Below are positions 1-8,936 of a stretch of 64,000 nt of DNA, one piece after another. Where the stretch lies: the NCBI GenBank assembly GCA_026645945.1, contig JAPKMO010000002.1:1-64000 (forward strand), given 5' to 3'. Each line of letters opens with the position of its first letter. The first letter of the stretch is position 1. The DNA is from Anaerolineae bacterium. GTDB taxonomy: Bacteria > Chloroflexota > Anaerolineae > Aggregatilineales > Phototrophicaceae. The notes beneath the pieces were generated by a model. It was not told the origin of the DNA and did no database searches. It worked only from the letters and a program-made list of their open reading frames with translations. A program made the position numbers and the translations under genes.

Positions 1-305
1 GCAAAACCCAGGTCGCTGACTTTACGCCCCCACAGCGCCTTCATGCCTTGCAGGTTCAGGTCTTCAAAGATGAGTATGTCGTAATAATCACACAGATCGT
101 GCGCCAACTGGAAGTGAAAGTCTCGCCGCTTATCGGCAATACGAATGTGCCGCCGCGCGATGTGCCGCTGACCTTCCTTCTGGTTGATGCTGCCGACCTT
201 CTTCATGATGCCCGAAACGTTGATCGCATCATGCAGACGAAAGTCGCGCTTCGAGCGATACAGGCGATACTTGTAGGTTCTGCGAATGTCAACACTTTGG
301 CTCAT
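1..305 (-). pseudogene. Internally deleted IS200/IS605-family TnpB (OrfB) remnant, partial at window edge
   Basis: My translation of the - strand from ATG at 305: MSQSVDIRRTYKYRLYRSKRDFRLHDAINVSGIMKKVGSINQKEGQRHIARRHIRIADKRRDFHFQLAHDLCDYYDILIFEDLNLQGMKALWGRKVSDLGF. It has a TnpB-like N-terminus joined directly to the RuvC-II region (ADKRRDFHxxLA...IFEDLNLxGM), without the ~150+ residues normally in between. Confidence 0.75.
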
Positions 306-374
306 GCTGGATTTTGTATCACGTGTTTTCGCTACACAGACAGTATACACGAAAAGCGACTCATACAGGCCGCC

Positions 375-500
375 TTATATCCCGAAACCTGAAGGTTGGG
401 GTTTTACGGCGCTTTTTCGATAAAGAATATGCTCCCAGCGTTCGTCTGTGAGCCGGATTGAGCGTCCCTGAAAATCAGTCAATACGGCAGAATCGGCCAT
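375..500 (-). pseudogene. Short truncated ORF resembling the N-terminus of a 'LTDERWEHIL' family protein
   Basis: 41-aa translation MADSAVLTDFQGRSIRLTDERWEHILYRKSAVKPQPSGFGI. The N-terminal motif looks like a larger known protein family, but the ORF stops soon after it. Confidence 0.4.
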
Positions 501-510
501 GCTTTCCCGC

Positions 511-3500
511 TCACTTTCCATGATGCGCCTGCAAGCTGCGGACGCGCAGCGGCTTCTGCTTGATGGCCTTGATGCCCTGCACAGCGGCCATCGCCGCGCT
601 CATGGTGGTGATGATCGGCACGCCGTACTGGTGCGCCGCGCCGCGAATCAACGCGCCGTCGGCGTGCGCCTGCCCGCCGCGCGGGGTATTGATGATAAGC
701 TGGATGTCCCCGGCGCGAATCCGGTCTACGACGTGCGGCGAGCCTTCGCTGACCTTGTTCACGGGTATCGCCGGCAGCCCGACGGTTTGCAGCCAGTAGG
801 CCGTGCCGGCGGTCGCCAGCAGCACAAAACCCAGTTTGTGCAGGTCGCGGGCGATTTTGACCACCGCGCCTTTGTCGAAATCGTTGACGCTGATGAACAC
901 ACCGCCATCCAGCGGTAGTGCCGTACCGGCGGCCATCTCGGCTTTCGCAAACGCATGGCCGAAGCCGGAAGCGTGTCCCATCACCTCGCCGGTAGAACGC
1001 ATCTCCGGCCCCAGGCGCGCATCCACACCGGGGAACTTCTGGAACGGCAGCACCGCTTCCTTGACGAAAAAGCCGTCCACGCGCGGTTCTTCCAGGAAGC
1101 CGATTTCGTCCAGCGTCCTGCCCGCTGTGATCTGTGCCGCGTAACGCGCCAGTGGGTGGCCGGTGGCCTTGCCGACAAACGGCACAGTGCGGCTGGCGCG
1201 AGGGTTGACCTCCAGCACGTAAACCACCTCGTCCTTGATGGCGAACTGGATGTTAAACAGCCCCTTCACGCCCAGCGCCCTGCCGATGCGCTGGGTATAT
1301 TCGCGGATGATTTCGATATGATACATGCTGATTTTGTAGGGCGGCAGCACGCAGGCCGAGTCGCCGCTGTGGACGCCGGCTTCTTCGATGTGCTGCATGA
1401 TGCCGCCGATGGTGACGCGCTGCCCGTCGCACAAGGCGTCTACGTCCACCTCGAAAGCGTCGTCTAAAAACCGGTCAATCAGCACCGGATGTTCGCCCCA
1501 GGTGATCTGTTTATCCAGCCAGCCGGCCAGCATATCGGCGTCGAAGGCCAGCGCCATGCCGCGCCCGCCCAGCACATAGCTGGGGCGCACCAGCACCGGG
1601 TAGCCGATGCGATCCGCCGCCGCCAGCGCCTCGTTTTTGTTCATAGCCGTCGCGCCTTCCGGCTGCGGGATGTCCAGTTCGCGCATTAGGGCATTAAAGC
1701 GTTCGCGGTCTTCGGCCAGATCAATCGTCTCCACCGACGTTCCCCAGATGGGCGCGCCCGCCGCCGCCAGCGCGTGGGCGATATTCAGCGGCGTCTGCCC
1801 GCCGAACTGTACCAGCACGCCGTCCGGCCTTTCCACATCAATGATGTTCAGCACGTCCTCGGCGGTCAGCGGCTCGAAGTACAGCCGGTCGGCGGTATCG
1901 TAGTCGGTGCTGACCGTCTCCGGGTTGCAGTTGACCATGATGGTTTCGTAACCCATCTCCCGCAGGGCAAAACAGGCATGAACGCAGCAGGTGTCGAACT
2001 CAATGCCCTGCCCAATGCGGTTCGGGCCGCCGCCCAGGATGACCACTTTCGGCCTGCCAGTCGGTTCGGCCTCGTCGCCGTCCTCGTAGGTGGAATACAG
2101 GTAAGGCGTGTGTGCCTCGAACTCCGCCGCGCAGGTATCCACGCGGTAATACACGGGTGTGATGCCCAGCGCCTTGCGCCGATCGCGCACCGCCGTTTCG
2201 TCCACGCCGACAAGCTGCGCGATATGCGCGTCGCTGAAGCCATAGCGTTTGAGCTTGCGGAAGTCCGCCGCGTCCAGCCGCTCCAGCGTCAGTTTTTTGC
2301 CGATGATGGTCCGCTGGATGTGTATGATGTCGGCCATCTGCCGCACAAACCAGGGGTCGAAACCGGTGGTGGCGGCCACCTCTTGCAGCGGCATCCCGTC
2401 GAACAACGCCGACGCCACCTGGAACAACCGCTGCGCGGTCGGCAGGCGCAGGGCTTCCGGCGGCGTTGCTTCCAGCTTGCTGCCAAAACCCACCATGCCG
2501 ATGTCCAGCGCGCGAATGCCCTTTTGCAAGGCTTCTGGGAAGGTGCGGCCAATCGCCATCACCTCGCCGACGGCCTTCATCTGCGGGCCAAGCACTTTGT
2601 CCACCCCGGCGAACTTTTCAAAATTCCAGCGCGGGATTTTAACAACCACATAATCCAGCGACGGCTCGAAGCTGGCCGGCGTCACGCGCGTGATGTCGTT
2701 GGGGATTTCGTCCAGGCTGAAGCCGACCGCCAGCAGGGCGGCGATTTTGGCGATGGGAAAACCGGTCGCTTTGCTCGCCAGCGCCGACGAACGCGATACG
2801 CGCGGGTTCATCTCGATCACGTACACGTCGCCGTCGTCGGGGTTGATGGCGAACTGCACGTTTGCGCCGCCGGTCGCCAGCCCCACCTTGTCCAGGACGG
2901 CCCTGGCCGCGTCGCGCAGGCGCTGTAGTTCCTTGTCGGTCAGCGTTTGCGCCGGGGCGACGGTGATGCTGTCGCCAGTGTGCACGCCCATCGGGTCGAG
3001 GTTTTCGATGGTGCAGACGACCACAAAATTCCCGCGCGCGTCGCGCATCACTTCCAGTTCATATTCTTTCCAGCCCAGCAGGCTTTTGTCCACCAGAATT
3101 TGCCCGATGGGGCTGAGTTTGAGGCCGCGTTCGGCGATTTCGCGCAGTTCGGCCTGGTCGTGCGCCACGCCGCCGCCCGACCCGCCCAGCGTGAACGAAG
3201 GCCGCACCAGCGCCGGATACCCCAGGCGCTCGGCGGCGCTGAGGGCGCCCTCCACCGAACCGACCACTTCGCTCGGCGGGGACTTCAGCCCGATGGCGGT
3301 CATGGCATCCTTGAACAACTGCCGGTCTTCGGCCAGTTCGATGCTCGGCAGACTCGCGCCGATCAGTTCGATGCCGTATTTTTCCAGCACGCCGCGCTGG
3401 TGCAGCGCCAGCGCCAGGTTCAGCGCCGTCTGCCCGCCCACCGTCGGCAGGATGGCGTCCGGGCGCTCCGCCTCGATGATGCGTTCGCATATCTCCGGCG

Positions 3501-3708
3501 TCAGCGGTTCGATATAGGTGGCGTCGGCAAATTCCGGGTCGGTCATGATGGTGGCGGGGTTGGAGTTCACCAGCACGATACGGTAGCCCTCGCGCCGCAG
3601 CACCTTACAGGCTTGCACGCCGGAATAATCAAACTCGCAGCCCTGGCCGATCACAATCGGGCCAGAGCCGATAACCATCACGGTATGGAGATCAGTTCGT
3701 CGAGGCAT
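511..3708 (-). CDS. carB: Carbamoyl-phosphate synthase large subunit
   Basis: 1065 aa; [30 protein letters not shown]..., duplicated ATP-grasp halves, full length. Confidence 0.98.
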   Translation of the reverse strand: MPRRTDLHTVMVIGSGPIVIGQGCEFDYSGVQACKVLRREGYRIVLVNSNPATIMTDPEFADATYIEPLTPEICERIIEAERPDAILPTVGGQTALNLALALHQRGVLEKYGIELIGASLPSIELAEDRQLFKDAMTAIGLKSPPSEVVGSVEGALSAAERLGYPALVRPSFTLGGSGGGVAHDQAELREIAERGLKLSPIGQILVDKSLLGWKEYELEVMRDARGNFVVVCTIENLDPMGVHTGDSITVAPAQTLTDKELQRLRDAARAVLDKVGLATGGANVQFAINPDDGDVYVIEMNPRVSRSSALASKATGFPIAKIAALLAVGFSLDEIPNDITRVTPASFEPSLDYVVVKIPRWNFEKFAGVDKVLGPQMKAVGEVMAIGRTFPEALQKGIRALDIGMVGFGSKLEATPPEALRLPTAQRLFQVASALFDGMPLQEVAATTGFDPWFVRQMADIIHIQRTIIGKKLTLERLDAADFRKLKRYGFSDAHIAQLVGVDETAVRDRRKALGITPVYYRVDTCAAEFEAHTPYLYSTYEDGDEAEPTGRPKVVILGGGPNRIGQGIEFDTCCVHACFALREMGYETIMVNCNPETVSTDYDTADRLYFEPLTAEDVLNIIDVERPDGVLVQFGGQTPLNIAHALAAAGAPIWGTSVETIDLAEDRERFNALMRELDIPQPEGATAMNKNEALAAADRIGYPVLVRPSYVLGGRGMALAFDADMLAGWLDKQITWGEHPVLIDRFLDDAFEVDVDALCDGQRVTIGGIMQHIEEAGVHSGDSACVLPPYKISMYHIEIIREYTQRIGRALGVKGLFNIQFAIKDEVVYVLEVNPRASRTVPFVGKATGHPLARYAAQITAGRTLDEIGFLEEPRVDGFFVKEAVLPFQKFPGVDARLGPEMRSTGEVMGHASGFGHAFAKAEMAAGTALPLDGGVFISVNDFDKGAVVKIARDLHKLGFVLLATAGTAYWLQTVGLPAIPVNKVSEGSPHVVDRIRAGDIQLIINTPRGGQAHADGALIRGAAHQYGVPIITTMSAAMAAVQGIKAIKQKPLRVRSLQAHHGK

Positions 3709-3747
3709 GGCGCGCGCCTATCATTATTCTGAGGTTAAGCTACAGGC

Positions 3748-3776
3748 ATTAAATTCGCCGGCGGCGGTTTTGTCAA
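3748..3776 (-). promoter_or_regulatory. Predicted sigma70-like promoter for carB
   Basis: On the - strand: TTGACA (3776-3771), 17-nt spacer, TTTAAT (3753-3748), about 40 nt upstream of the carB start. Confidence 0.55.
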
Positions 3777-3801
3777 CCGTTTGTCTGCAACCGCCCCGGT
3801 T

Positions 3802-5118
3802 TCATTCGCCCGGCAGGGGCGCGGCCAGCGGCTGCGGCAGCGTTTCGGCGAGCCTCTGGCGCGGGTCGCGCACCACAAAATAAAGCAGGAAAGCCGTCGC
3901 CAGCCCGGCCACCACCGACAGGATAAAAGGAACTCCAAAACCAAAAGCGTCCGCCAGCCCGCCGCCGATCATCGGCGCAAGCAGCGTCACCGGCGCGATC
4001 AGCGTATTCGCCAGGCCGATGTAAAGCGGTTTTTCCTGCCCCTCGCCGAACTCCAGCGTAAACGACATAGCAATTGACCAGATCACCGCGTTCGCGCAGC
4101 CGGCCAGGGCGAAAGCCGCATACAGCCAGCCCGCTTCCGGGGCCAGCAGGGCAATCGCCGCGCTGGCCGTCATCATCAGCGCGCCCGCCACATAGATCGT
4201 CCGGTGTCCCCACCGGTCGCCCATCCAGCCCAGAATCGGGTTGGCGAGCGCCTGGGACAGCATCAGCAGGCCGGTCAAAATCCCGACCGTTTCTTCGCTC
4301 ATACCGAAGCGCGTCACGGCATACACGGTGTAAAAGCTGATCGCCATCCAGGCCACCTGCGACAGCATCCGCGCCACCAGATACCAGCGGAAGTTTCCGT
4401 CCCGCCGCACAATACCCGCCATCTGCGACCAGTCGGCATGGCCGGAATCACCGGTCGGCTGGACGGCATGTTCCGGCTCGCGGGTCATCGCCAGGAAACC
4501 GAGCGAGATGGTCATAAACAGCCCGGTCAGCAGAAAACAGAGCGCGAAATTGTAGGGCGCGGCCACGTTAAACAGCAAAAAACCGGCCACCACCGCGCCG
4601 CCGCTGGCAAGCAGGTTGGCCGCCGCCGACTGCGTGCCGAAAAACGTGCCGATGCGTTCGGCGGGCATGATTTTGCCGATCATACTCTGCCAGGCGGTCG
4701 CCGTCAGGCCGCCGCCCAGCGAATGCCACGTCACCAGCAGGAAGGCCAGCGGCAGGCTCAGTTCCCTGCCCAGCGTTGGAACCAACAGCGCCACCAGCGC
4801 CAGCCCCAAAAACGGCCAGCGTTCCTGGATGGTCATCCACATCACCATCGGTTTATAACGCCGCAGCCGCGAAACCCGCCCGGCGGTCAGCAGTTGAGGA
4901 AGCTGCCAGCCAATCGTATGCAGCGAGGCGACCAGCCCGATCAAAAGCCGGGAATCGGTCAGCGAATTGATGAACAGGGGGATGACGGTGACGGTCGAGG
5001 CGAACCCCAGGCCCAGCCCGAAAAACGCGCCGTCCAGTACATTCACGGTAAAATTATGGCGTGTGTGCTGTCGAATTTCCGTGTGCCACATAAAATCCTC
5101 TATCTGCACCCGCCGCAT
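3802..5118 (-). CDS. MFS transporter (start may be internal at 5091, MWHTEIRQ...)
   Basis: 12-TM-like hydrophobic protein with MFS-type repeats (GWMGDRWGHRTIY, GGGLADAFGFG). Confidence 0.85.
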   Translation of the reverse strand: MRRVQIEDFMWHTEIRQHTRHNFTVNVLDGAFFGLGLGFASTVTVIPLFINSLTDSRLLIGLVASLHTIGWQLPQLLTAGRVSRLRRYKPMVMWMTIQERWPFLGLALVALLVPTLGRELSLPLAFLLVTWHSLGGGLTATAWQSMIGKIMPAERIGTFFGTQSAAANLLASGGAVVAGFLLFNVAAPYNFALCFLLTGLFMTISLGFLAMTREPEHAVQPTGDSGHADWSQMAGIVRRDGNFRWYLVARMLSQVAWMAISFYTVYAVTRFGMSEETVGILTGLLMLSQALANPILGWMGDRWGHRTIYVAGALMMTASAAIALLAPEAGWLYAAFALAGCANAVIWSIAMSFTLEFGEGQEKPLYIGLANTLIAPVTLLAPMIGGGLADAFGFGVPFILSVVAGLATAFLLYFVVRDPRQRLAETLPQPLAAPLPGE

Positions 5119-5163
5119 TGTATCATACCAGCGCGCCGCGTGGCACTAGATGGCCTTAGTATC

Positions 5164-5236
5164 TATCCATAAACCGATTGATCTGATAGCAGAACAGTGG
5201 GCTTAAGCCCACTGTCTGGTGGGTTTACGGATAAAC
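5164..5236. repeat. Dispersed palindromic repeat (family of 38001, 60188, 61347)
   Basis: Contains the perfect 22-bp palindrome ACAGTGGGCTTAAGCCCACTGT (5194-5215), flanked by ATCCATAAACC ... GGTTTACGGATA inverted ends. Confidence 0.7.
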
Positions 5237-5341
5237 TCTTAGAGCGCGTAGGGGCGGGGTTAGAAACCCACCCCATCAGGCAGTTTGTACAAAGGCAAAA
5301 GACAATCTATCCGAACTTTTTGCCCCTGCCCCGCTCGCCGA

Positions 5342-5370
5342 TTGACTTGACCGCCGATGTTGCATACACT
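5342..5370 (+). promoter_or_regulatory. Predicted sigma70-like promoter of the arg operon leader
   Basis: TTGACT (5342-5347), 17-nt spacer, TACACT (5365-5370); about 210 nt of leader before argC. Confidence 0.55.
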
Positions 5371-5407
5371 TCATAAACGAGGGGTGTTTTTGAACAGGTT
5401 TTGGCCG

Positions 5408-5497
5408 ATGTTATCCCGCCGCGAACAACCCGACAGCCCGCGTCGTCGCAGCCGCCGCCCGCTGACCTGTGAGGTCGAGGCGGGATTTTTGCGTTAG
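5408..5497 (+). CDS. Candidate arginine-rich leader peptide (29 aa) of the arg operon
   Basis: ATG TTA TCC CGC CGC ... CCG CGT CGT CGC AGC CGC CGC CCG ... TAG = MLSRREQPDSPRRRSRRPLTCEVEAGFLR; 8 Arg of 29, clustered just before the first hairpin; weak AGG 9 nt upstream. Confidence 0.6.
   Translation: MLSRREQPDSPRRRSRRPLTCEVEAGFLR
5458..5490 (+). promoter_or_regulatory. Attenuator hairpin 1:2 (terminator-like)
   Basis: CCCGC-T-GACC-TGTGA-GGTC-GA-GGCGGG followed by ATTTTT. Confidence 0.65.
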
Positions 5498-5525
5498 GCG
5501 CAGCGCCACCGAACCGCGAAACCCA

Positions 5526-5566
5526 CCCCCTGGCCTCACAGAATGCAGGCCGGGGGTTTTTGTTTT
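5526..5566 (+). terminator. Attenuator terminator 3:4 immediately upstream of argC
   Basis: CCCCCTGGCCT ... AGGCCGGGGG (10 bp, one bulge) followed by TTTTTGTTTTT, 24 nt before the argC ATG. Confidence 0.8.
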
Positions 5567-5589
5567 TATGGAGGAGAGAACAGTCCGAT

Positions 5590-6594
5590 ATGAGCGAAAA
5601 AATCCGCGTTGGCGTGTATGGAGCATCCGGTTATGCCGGGCAGGACCTGGTGGAAATCCTGACCGGGCATCCGGCAGTCGAACTGGTTTTCGCCACGTCC
5701 GGCGGGCAGGCCGGCCAAGCTGTCCCCGGTACGGCGCTGAAGTACATCCCGCCGGGGGATGCCCCGCTGGACGAAGCGGACGCCGTTTTCCTGGCGCTGC
5801 CGCACCTAGCCTCCGCGCCGGTGGCCGCGCGCGCGCGCGCGGCGGGGCTGAAGGTGGTTGACCTTTCCGCCGATTTACGGCTGGATACGCCGGAAGCCTA
5901 CCACCAGTGGTACGGCCACCCGCACCCGAACCCCGAACTGCTGCCCACGCCCTACGGCCTGCCGGAGATCAACCGGGAACGGCTGCGCGGCCAATCGTTA
6001 ATCGCCGCGCCGGGCTGCTATCCCACCACCACCCTGCTCGGCCTGTACCCGCTGCTGAAGGCGCACGCCATCGCCGAGGATACGCCGGTCATCGTGGACG
6101 CTAAATCGGGCGTTTCCGGCGCGGGGCGCGAACCCAAACCGCACCTGCACTTTGTCGAGGTGTTCGGTAATCTGTCGCCCTACAGTCCGGGGCGGTCACA
6201 CCGGCACGTCGGTGAAATCGAGCAGGAAATCGGTAAACTGAACGGTCGGGTCGGGCCGCTGATTTTCACGCCGCACCTGCTGCCGGTAGATCGCGGCCTG
6301 ATGGCGAGCATTTATGTCACGCTCCGGCCAGGCTTCGACAGCGCAAACGCCCAAAGCCTGTACGAAGAAATTTATGGCAGCGAACCGCTGGTAAAGGTGC
6401 TGCCGACCGGCCAGCAGGCCGCGCTCAAACACGTGGTTCGCACCAATTGCGCGGCCATCAGCCTGACGCCGGTTACGCCGCGCTACCTGCACATCACCAG
6501 CGTTACGGACAACCTGCGGAAAGGCGCGTCCGGGCAGGCCGTCCAGTGTTTTAACCTGATGTTCGACCTGCCGGAAACGCTGGGACTGGTATAA
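5590..6594 (+). CDS. argC: N-acetyl-gamma-glutamyl-phosphate reductase
   Basis: MSEKIRVGVYGASGYAGQDLVEIL..., APGCYPT active-site motif; RBS GGAGGAGAG. Confidence 0.96.
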   Translation: MSEKIRVGVYGASGYAGQDLVEILTGHPAVELVFATSGGQAGQAVPGTALKYIPPGDAPLDEADAVFLALPHLASAPVAARARAAGLKVVDLSADLRLDTPEAYHQWYGHPHPNPELLPTPYGLPEINRERLRGQSLIAAPGCYPTTTLLGLYPLLKAHAIAEDTPVIVDAKSGVSGAGREPKPHLHFVEVFGNLSPYSPGRSHRHVGEIEQEIGKLNGRVGPLIFTPHLLPVDRGLMASIYVTLRPGFDSANAQSLYEEIYGSEPLVKVLPTGQQAALKHVVRTNCAAISLTPVTPRYLHITSVTDNLRKGASGQAVQCFNLMFDLPETLGLV

Positions 6595-6596
6595 AC

Positions 6597-7454
6597 ATGA
6601 CCGGGCTGAGTCCAGAATTAACCGCCGTAACGTTCGGTCTGCTGTCGGCGCTGTCGTGGGGCGCAGGCGACTTTAACGGTGGACTGGCGACCCGCAAAAC
6701 CAGCGTAATCGGCGTCGTCCTCATCTCGCACGTTTTCGGACTGCTGCTGCTGGTGGCGCTGGCGCTGCTGGCCGCCGAACCCCTGCCCACCCTACAGGAT
6801 GCCGTCTGGGGCAGCGTGGCCGGGCTGGCCGGCCTGGGCGGTCTGGTGACCCTGTACCGGGCGCTGGCTTCGGGGCGAATGGGCATTGCTGCGCCCGTCT
6901 CCGGCGTGCTGACGGCGGGGCTGCCGGTGCTGTTCAGCATCGGTTCGAGCGGGCTGCCAACCGTTTTGCAGATGGCCGGTTTTGGATTGGCGTTCCTCGC
7001 CATCTGGCTGGTTTCCGCCGCACCAAACGGCGACGGTAAAGCCGGCAATATCGGCCTGGCGATTCTAGCCGGATTCGGCTTCGGCATTTTCTTCATTCTG
7101 ATGGATCAAATCCAGACCGGCGCGGTTTTCTGGCCGCTGGTGGCGGCGCGGTGCGCGTCGGCGACGGTGATGCTCGGCTTCGTGCTGTCGAAACACCGGA
7201 CGAACGCGGTGCTGCCCAACAGCCGCAGCCTGATCGGTCTGGTGCTGCTGTCCAGCGCGCTGGATGTGGCCGGCAACGTCTTTTTCCTGGCCGCGACGCA
7301 GGCCGGGCGGCTGGACATCGCGGCGGTGGTGTCGTCGCTGTATCCGGCGTCAACCATCCTGCTCGCCCGCCTGGTCATCAAGGAACACCTCGCGCAGATT
7401 CAACTGGCCGGAGTCCTGGCGGCGCTGGCGGCCATCGTATTGATTACTTTATAA
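6597..7454 (+). CDS. EamA/DMT-family transporter
   Basis: 10-TM hydrophobic protein, EamA-like C-terminal repeat (PASTILLARLVIKEHL). Confidence 0.85.
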   Translation: MTGLSPELTAVTFGLLSALSWGAGDFNGGLATRKTSVIGVVLISHVFGLLLLVALALLAAEPLPTLQDAVWGSVAGLAGLGGLVTLYRALASGRMGIAAPVSGVLTAGLPVLFSIGSSGLPTVLQMAGFGLAFLAIWLVSAAPNGDGKAGNIGLAILAGFGFGIFFILMDQIQTGAVFWPLVAARCASATVMLGFVLSKHRTNAVLPNSRSLIGLVLLSSALDVAGNVFFLAATQAGRLDIAAVVSSLYPASTILLARLVIKEHLAQIQLAGVLAALAAIVLITL

Positions 7455-7467
7455 AGGAGCGGATAAC

Positions 7468-8238
7468 ATGGCGCAGCCTGTAGTCATTAAAATCGGCGGC
7501 AACGAAATTGACGACCCGGCCTTTTTGGCCGAACTGGCCCCGGCGGTGAAGGCGGTCGGCGCGCCGGTCGTGATCGTACACGGCGGCGGGCGCGAAATTT
7601 CCGCCATGCAGCAGACGATGGGCATCCAGCCGCGCTACCTGGACGGCATTCGCGTGACGGACGCACCCTCATTGGCGGTGGTCGAAATGGTGCTGGGCGG
7701 CCTGGTCAATCAACGTCTGGTGCGTCATCTGCTGGCCGGCGGCGTGGAGGCGATGGGGTTACGCGGTCTTGATCGGGGACTGGTGCGCGCCGAAAAAATG
7801 CCGCACCCGACCGAAGACATGGGTTTCACCGGGCGCGTGACCACCGTGCGCGGCGACGTGCTGCTCGACCTGCTGGCGCGCGGCATCACGCCGGTGATCG
7901 CGCCGGTGTGCCTGGGGGCAGAAAGCGCCCTCAACGTCAACGCCGACCACGTGGCCGGGGCGGTCGCGGCGGCGGTGGGGGCCGGGCGGGTGATTTTTCT
8001 GACCAACGTCGAGGGTGTGCTGGTGGGCGGGCAGCGCATCGAGACGCTCACCCCGGAGCAGACGGAAAGCCTGATCGCCGGCGGCACGATCTTCGGCGGC
8101 ATGATTCCAAAGGTGCGGACGGCGCTGCAAGCCCTGGACGACGGCGTGCCGGAAGCGGTGATTACCAACCTGGCCGGGCTGAAAAGCGGCGGCGGCACAG
8201 CCTTCGCCCGCCGCTTCGCCAGCCGCCTGACGGCGTAA
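7468..8238 (+). CDS. argB: Acetylglutamate kinase
   Basis: VIKIGGNEID...VVIVHGGGREIS...ALNVNADHVAGAVA, amino-acid kinase fold. Confidence 0.93.
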   Translation: MAQPVVIKIGGNEIDDPAFLAELAPAVKAVGAPVVIVHGGGREISAMQQTMGIQPRYLDGIRVTDAPSLAVVEMVLGGLVNQRLVRHLLAGGVEAMGLRGLDRGLVRAEKMPHPTEDMGFTGRVTTVRGDVLLDLLARGITPVIAPVCLGAESALNVNADHVAGAVAAAVGAGRVIFLTNVEGVLVGGQRIETLTPEQTESLIAGGTIFGGMIPKVRTALQALDDGVPEAVITNLAGLKSGGGTAFARRFASRLTA

Positions 8239-8316
8239 GCGGGAAAAGATAGCACATACATTCTAGCCGCTTTTGCGTTACAATTGAGCCTTTGGGTTCG
8301 CGGGTAAGCGGAATGT

Positions 8317-8916
8317 ATGGGCGACATGATGGCAGATTCTCGTGAAAAGGCGCTGGTCGAAGAACTGTACGCGCTCATCCGGTACGTGTACCACAAAAAG
8401 CTGGCCGACGAAATCATCCAGGCGTTCGAGGACGCTTTCGCCAGCCGGACGACGCCGGAAGAACGCATCACCATCTGCGAGCAGTGGATTGATTTTTACC
8501 GGGCGCACCGCTACCGCAAGGCTATGCGCCGTCGGCGGCCCACCAGCCAGGAACGTCTGACGCCCTGTTCGGCCTGCGGGTATCCGGTTTCGCACCGGCA
8601 TCACCTGTGGGACGTGGCAACACACGGCGAAAACCGCGTCACGGTGCAGTTGTGCGCCAACTGCCACGAACTGCACCACCTGATGTACAACACCCTGGCG
8701 CGCGACTCCGAGCGCAGCCGGAAGCTGGTGCTGCACATCCTGGCGTCGCCGCGCCTGCAGCCTCAAGCCGTTCAGCAAATCCTGGGCTGGTGCCGGGCGA
8801 TCATGCAGTACGAGGTTGAAAACGGCTGGCTGGAGACGCACAAAGTCTCCGACCGCTGGCTGGAAGAAAAGCTCCACTGGGCGGATTACCTGCGGCGGGT
8901 TGAGAGCCGCGTTTGA
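8317..8916 (+). CDS. HNH-motif-containing protein of unknown function
   Basis: CSACGYPVSHRHHLWDVATHGENRVTVQLCANCHELHHLMYN: paired CxxC and HH...NCHELHH. Confidence 0.7.
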   Translation: MGDMMADSREKALVEELYALIRYVYHKKLADEIIQAFEDAFASRTTPEERITICEQWIDFYRAHRYRKAMRRRRPTSQERLTPCSACGYPVSHRHHLWDVATHGENRVTVQLCANCHELHHLMYNTLARDSERSRKLVLHILASPRLQPQAVQQILGWCRAIMQYEVENGWLETHKVSDRWLEEKLHWADYLRRVESRV

Positions 8917-8936
8917 TTTTGATAAAGGGGAACACA

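Noticed and set aside
48-392. 114-aa + strand ORF
   Set aside because: Antisense to the TnpB remnant, which has clear family motifs.
1774-2928. 384-aa + strand ORF and other long ORFs opposite carB (e.g. 2690-3517, 2947-3732)
   Set aside because: Antisense shadow ORFs of a certain gene in GC-rich DNA; Arg/Ala/His-rich without recognisable domains.
5508-5518. T-box-like ACCGAACCGCG upstream of argC
   Set aside because: Lacks the conserved TGGN bulge (T-box is GGGTGGNACCGCG) and no stem I/specifier loop was found; the leader-peptide attenuator explains the region better.
5560-5589. ORF-track upstream start for argC
   Set aside because: It lies in the terminator U-tract and before the GGAGGAGAG ribosome-binding site; ATG 5590 fits.
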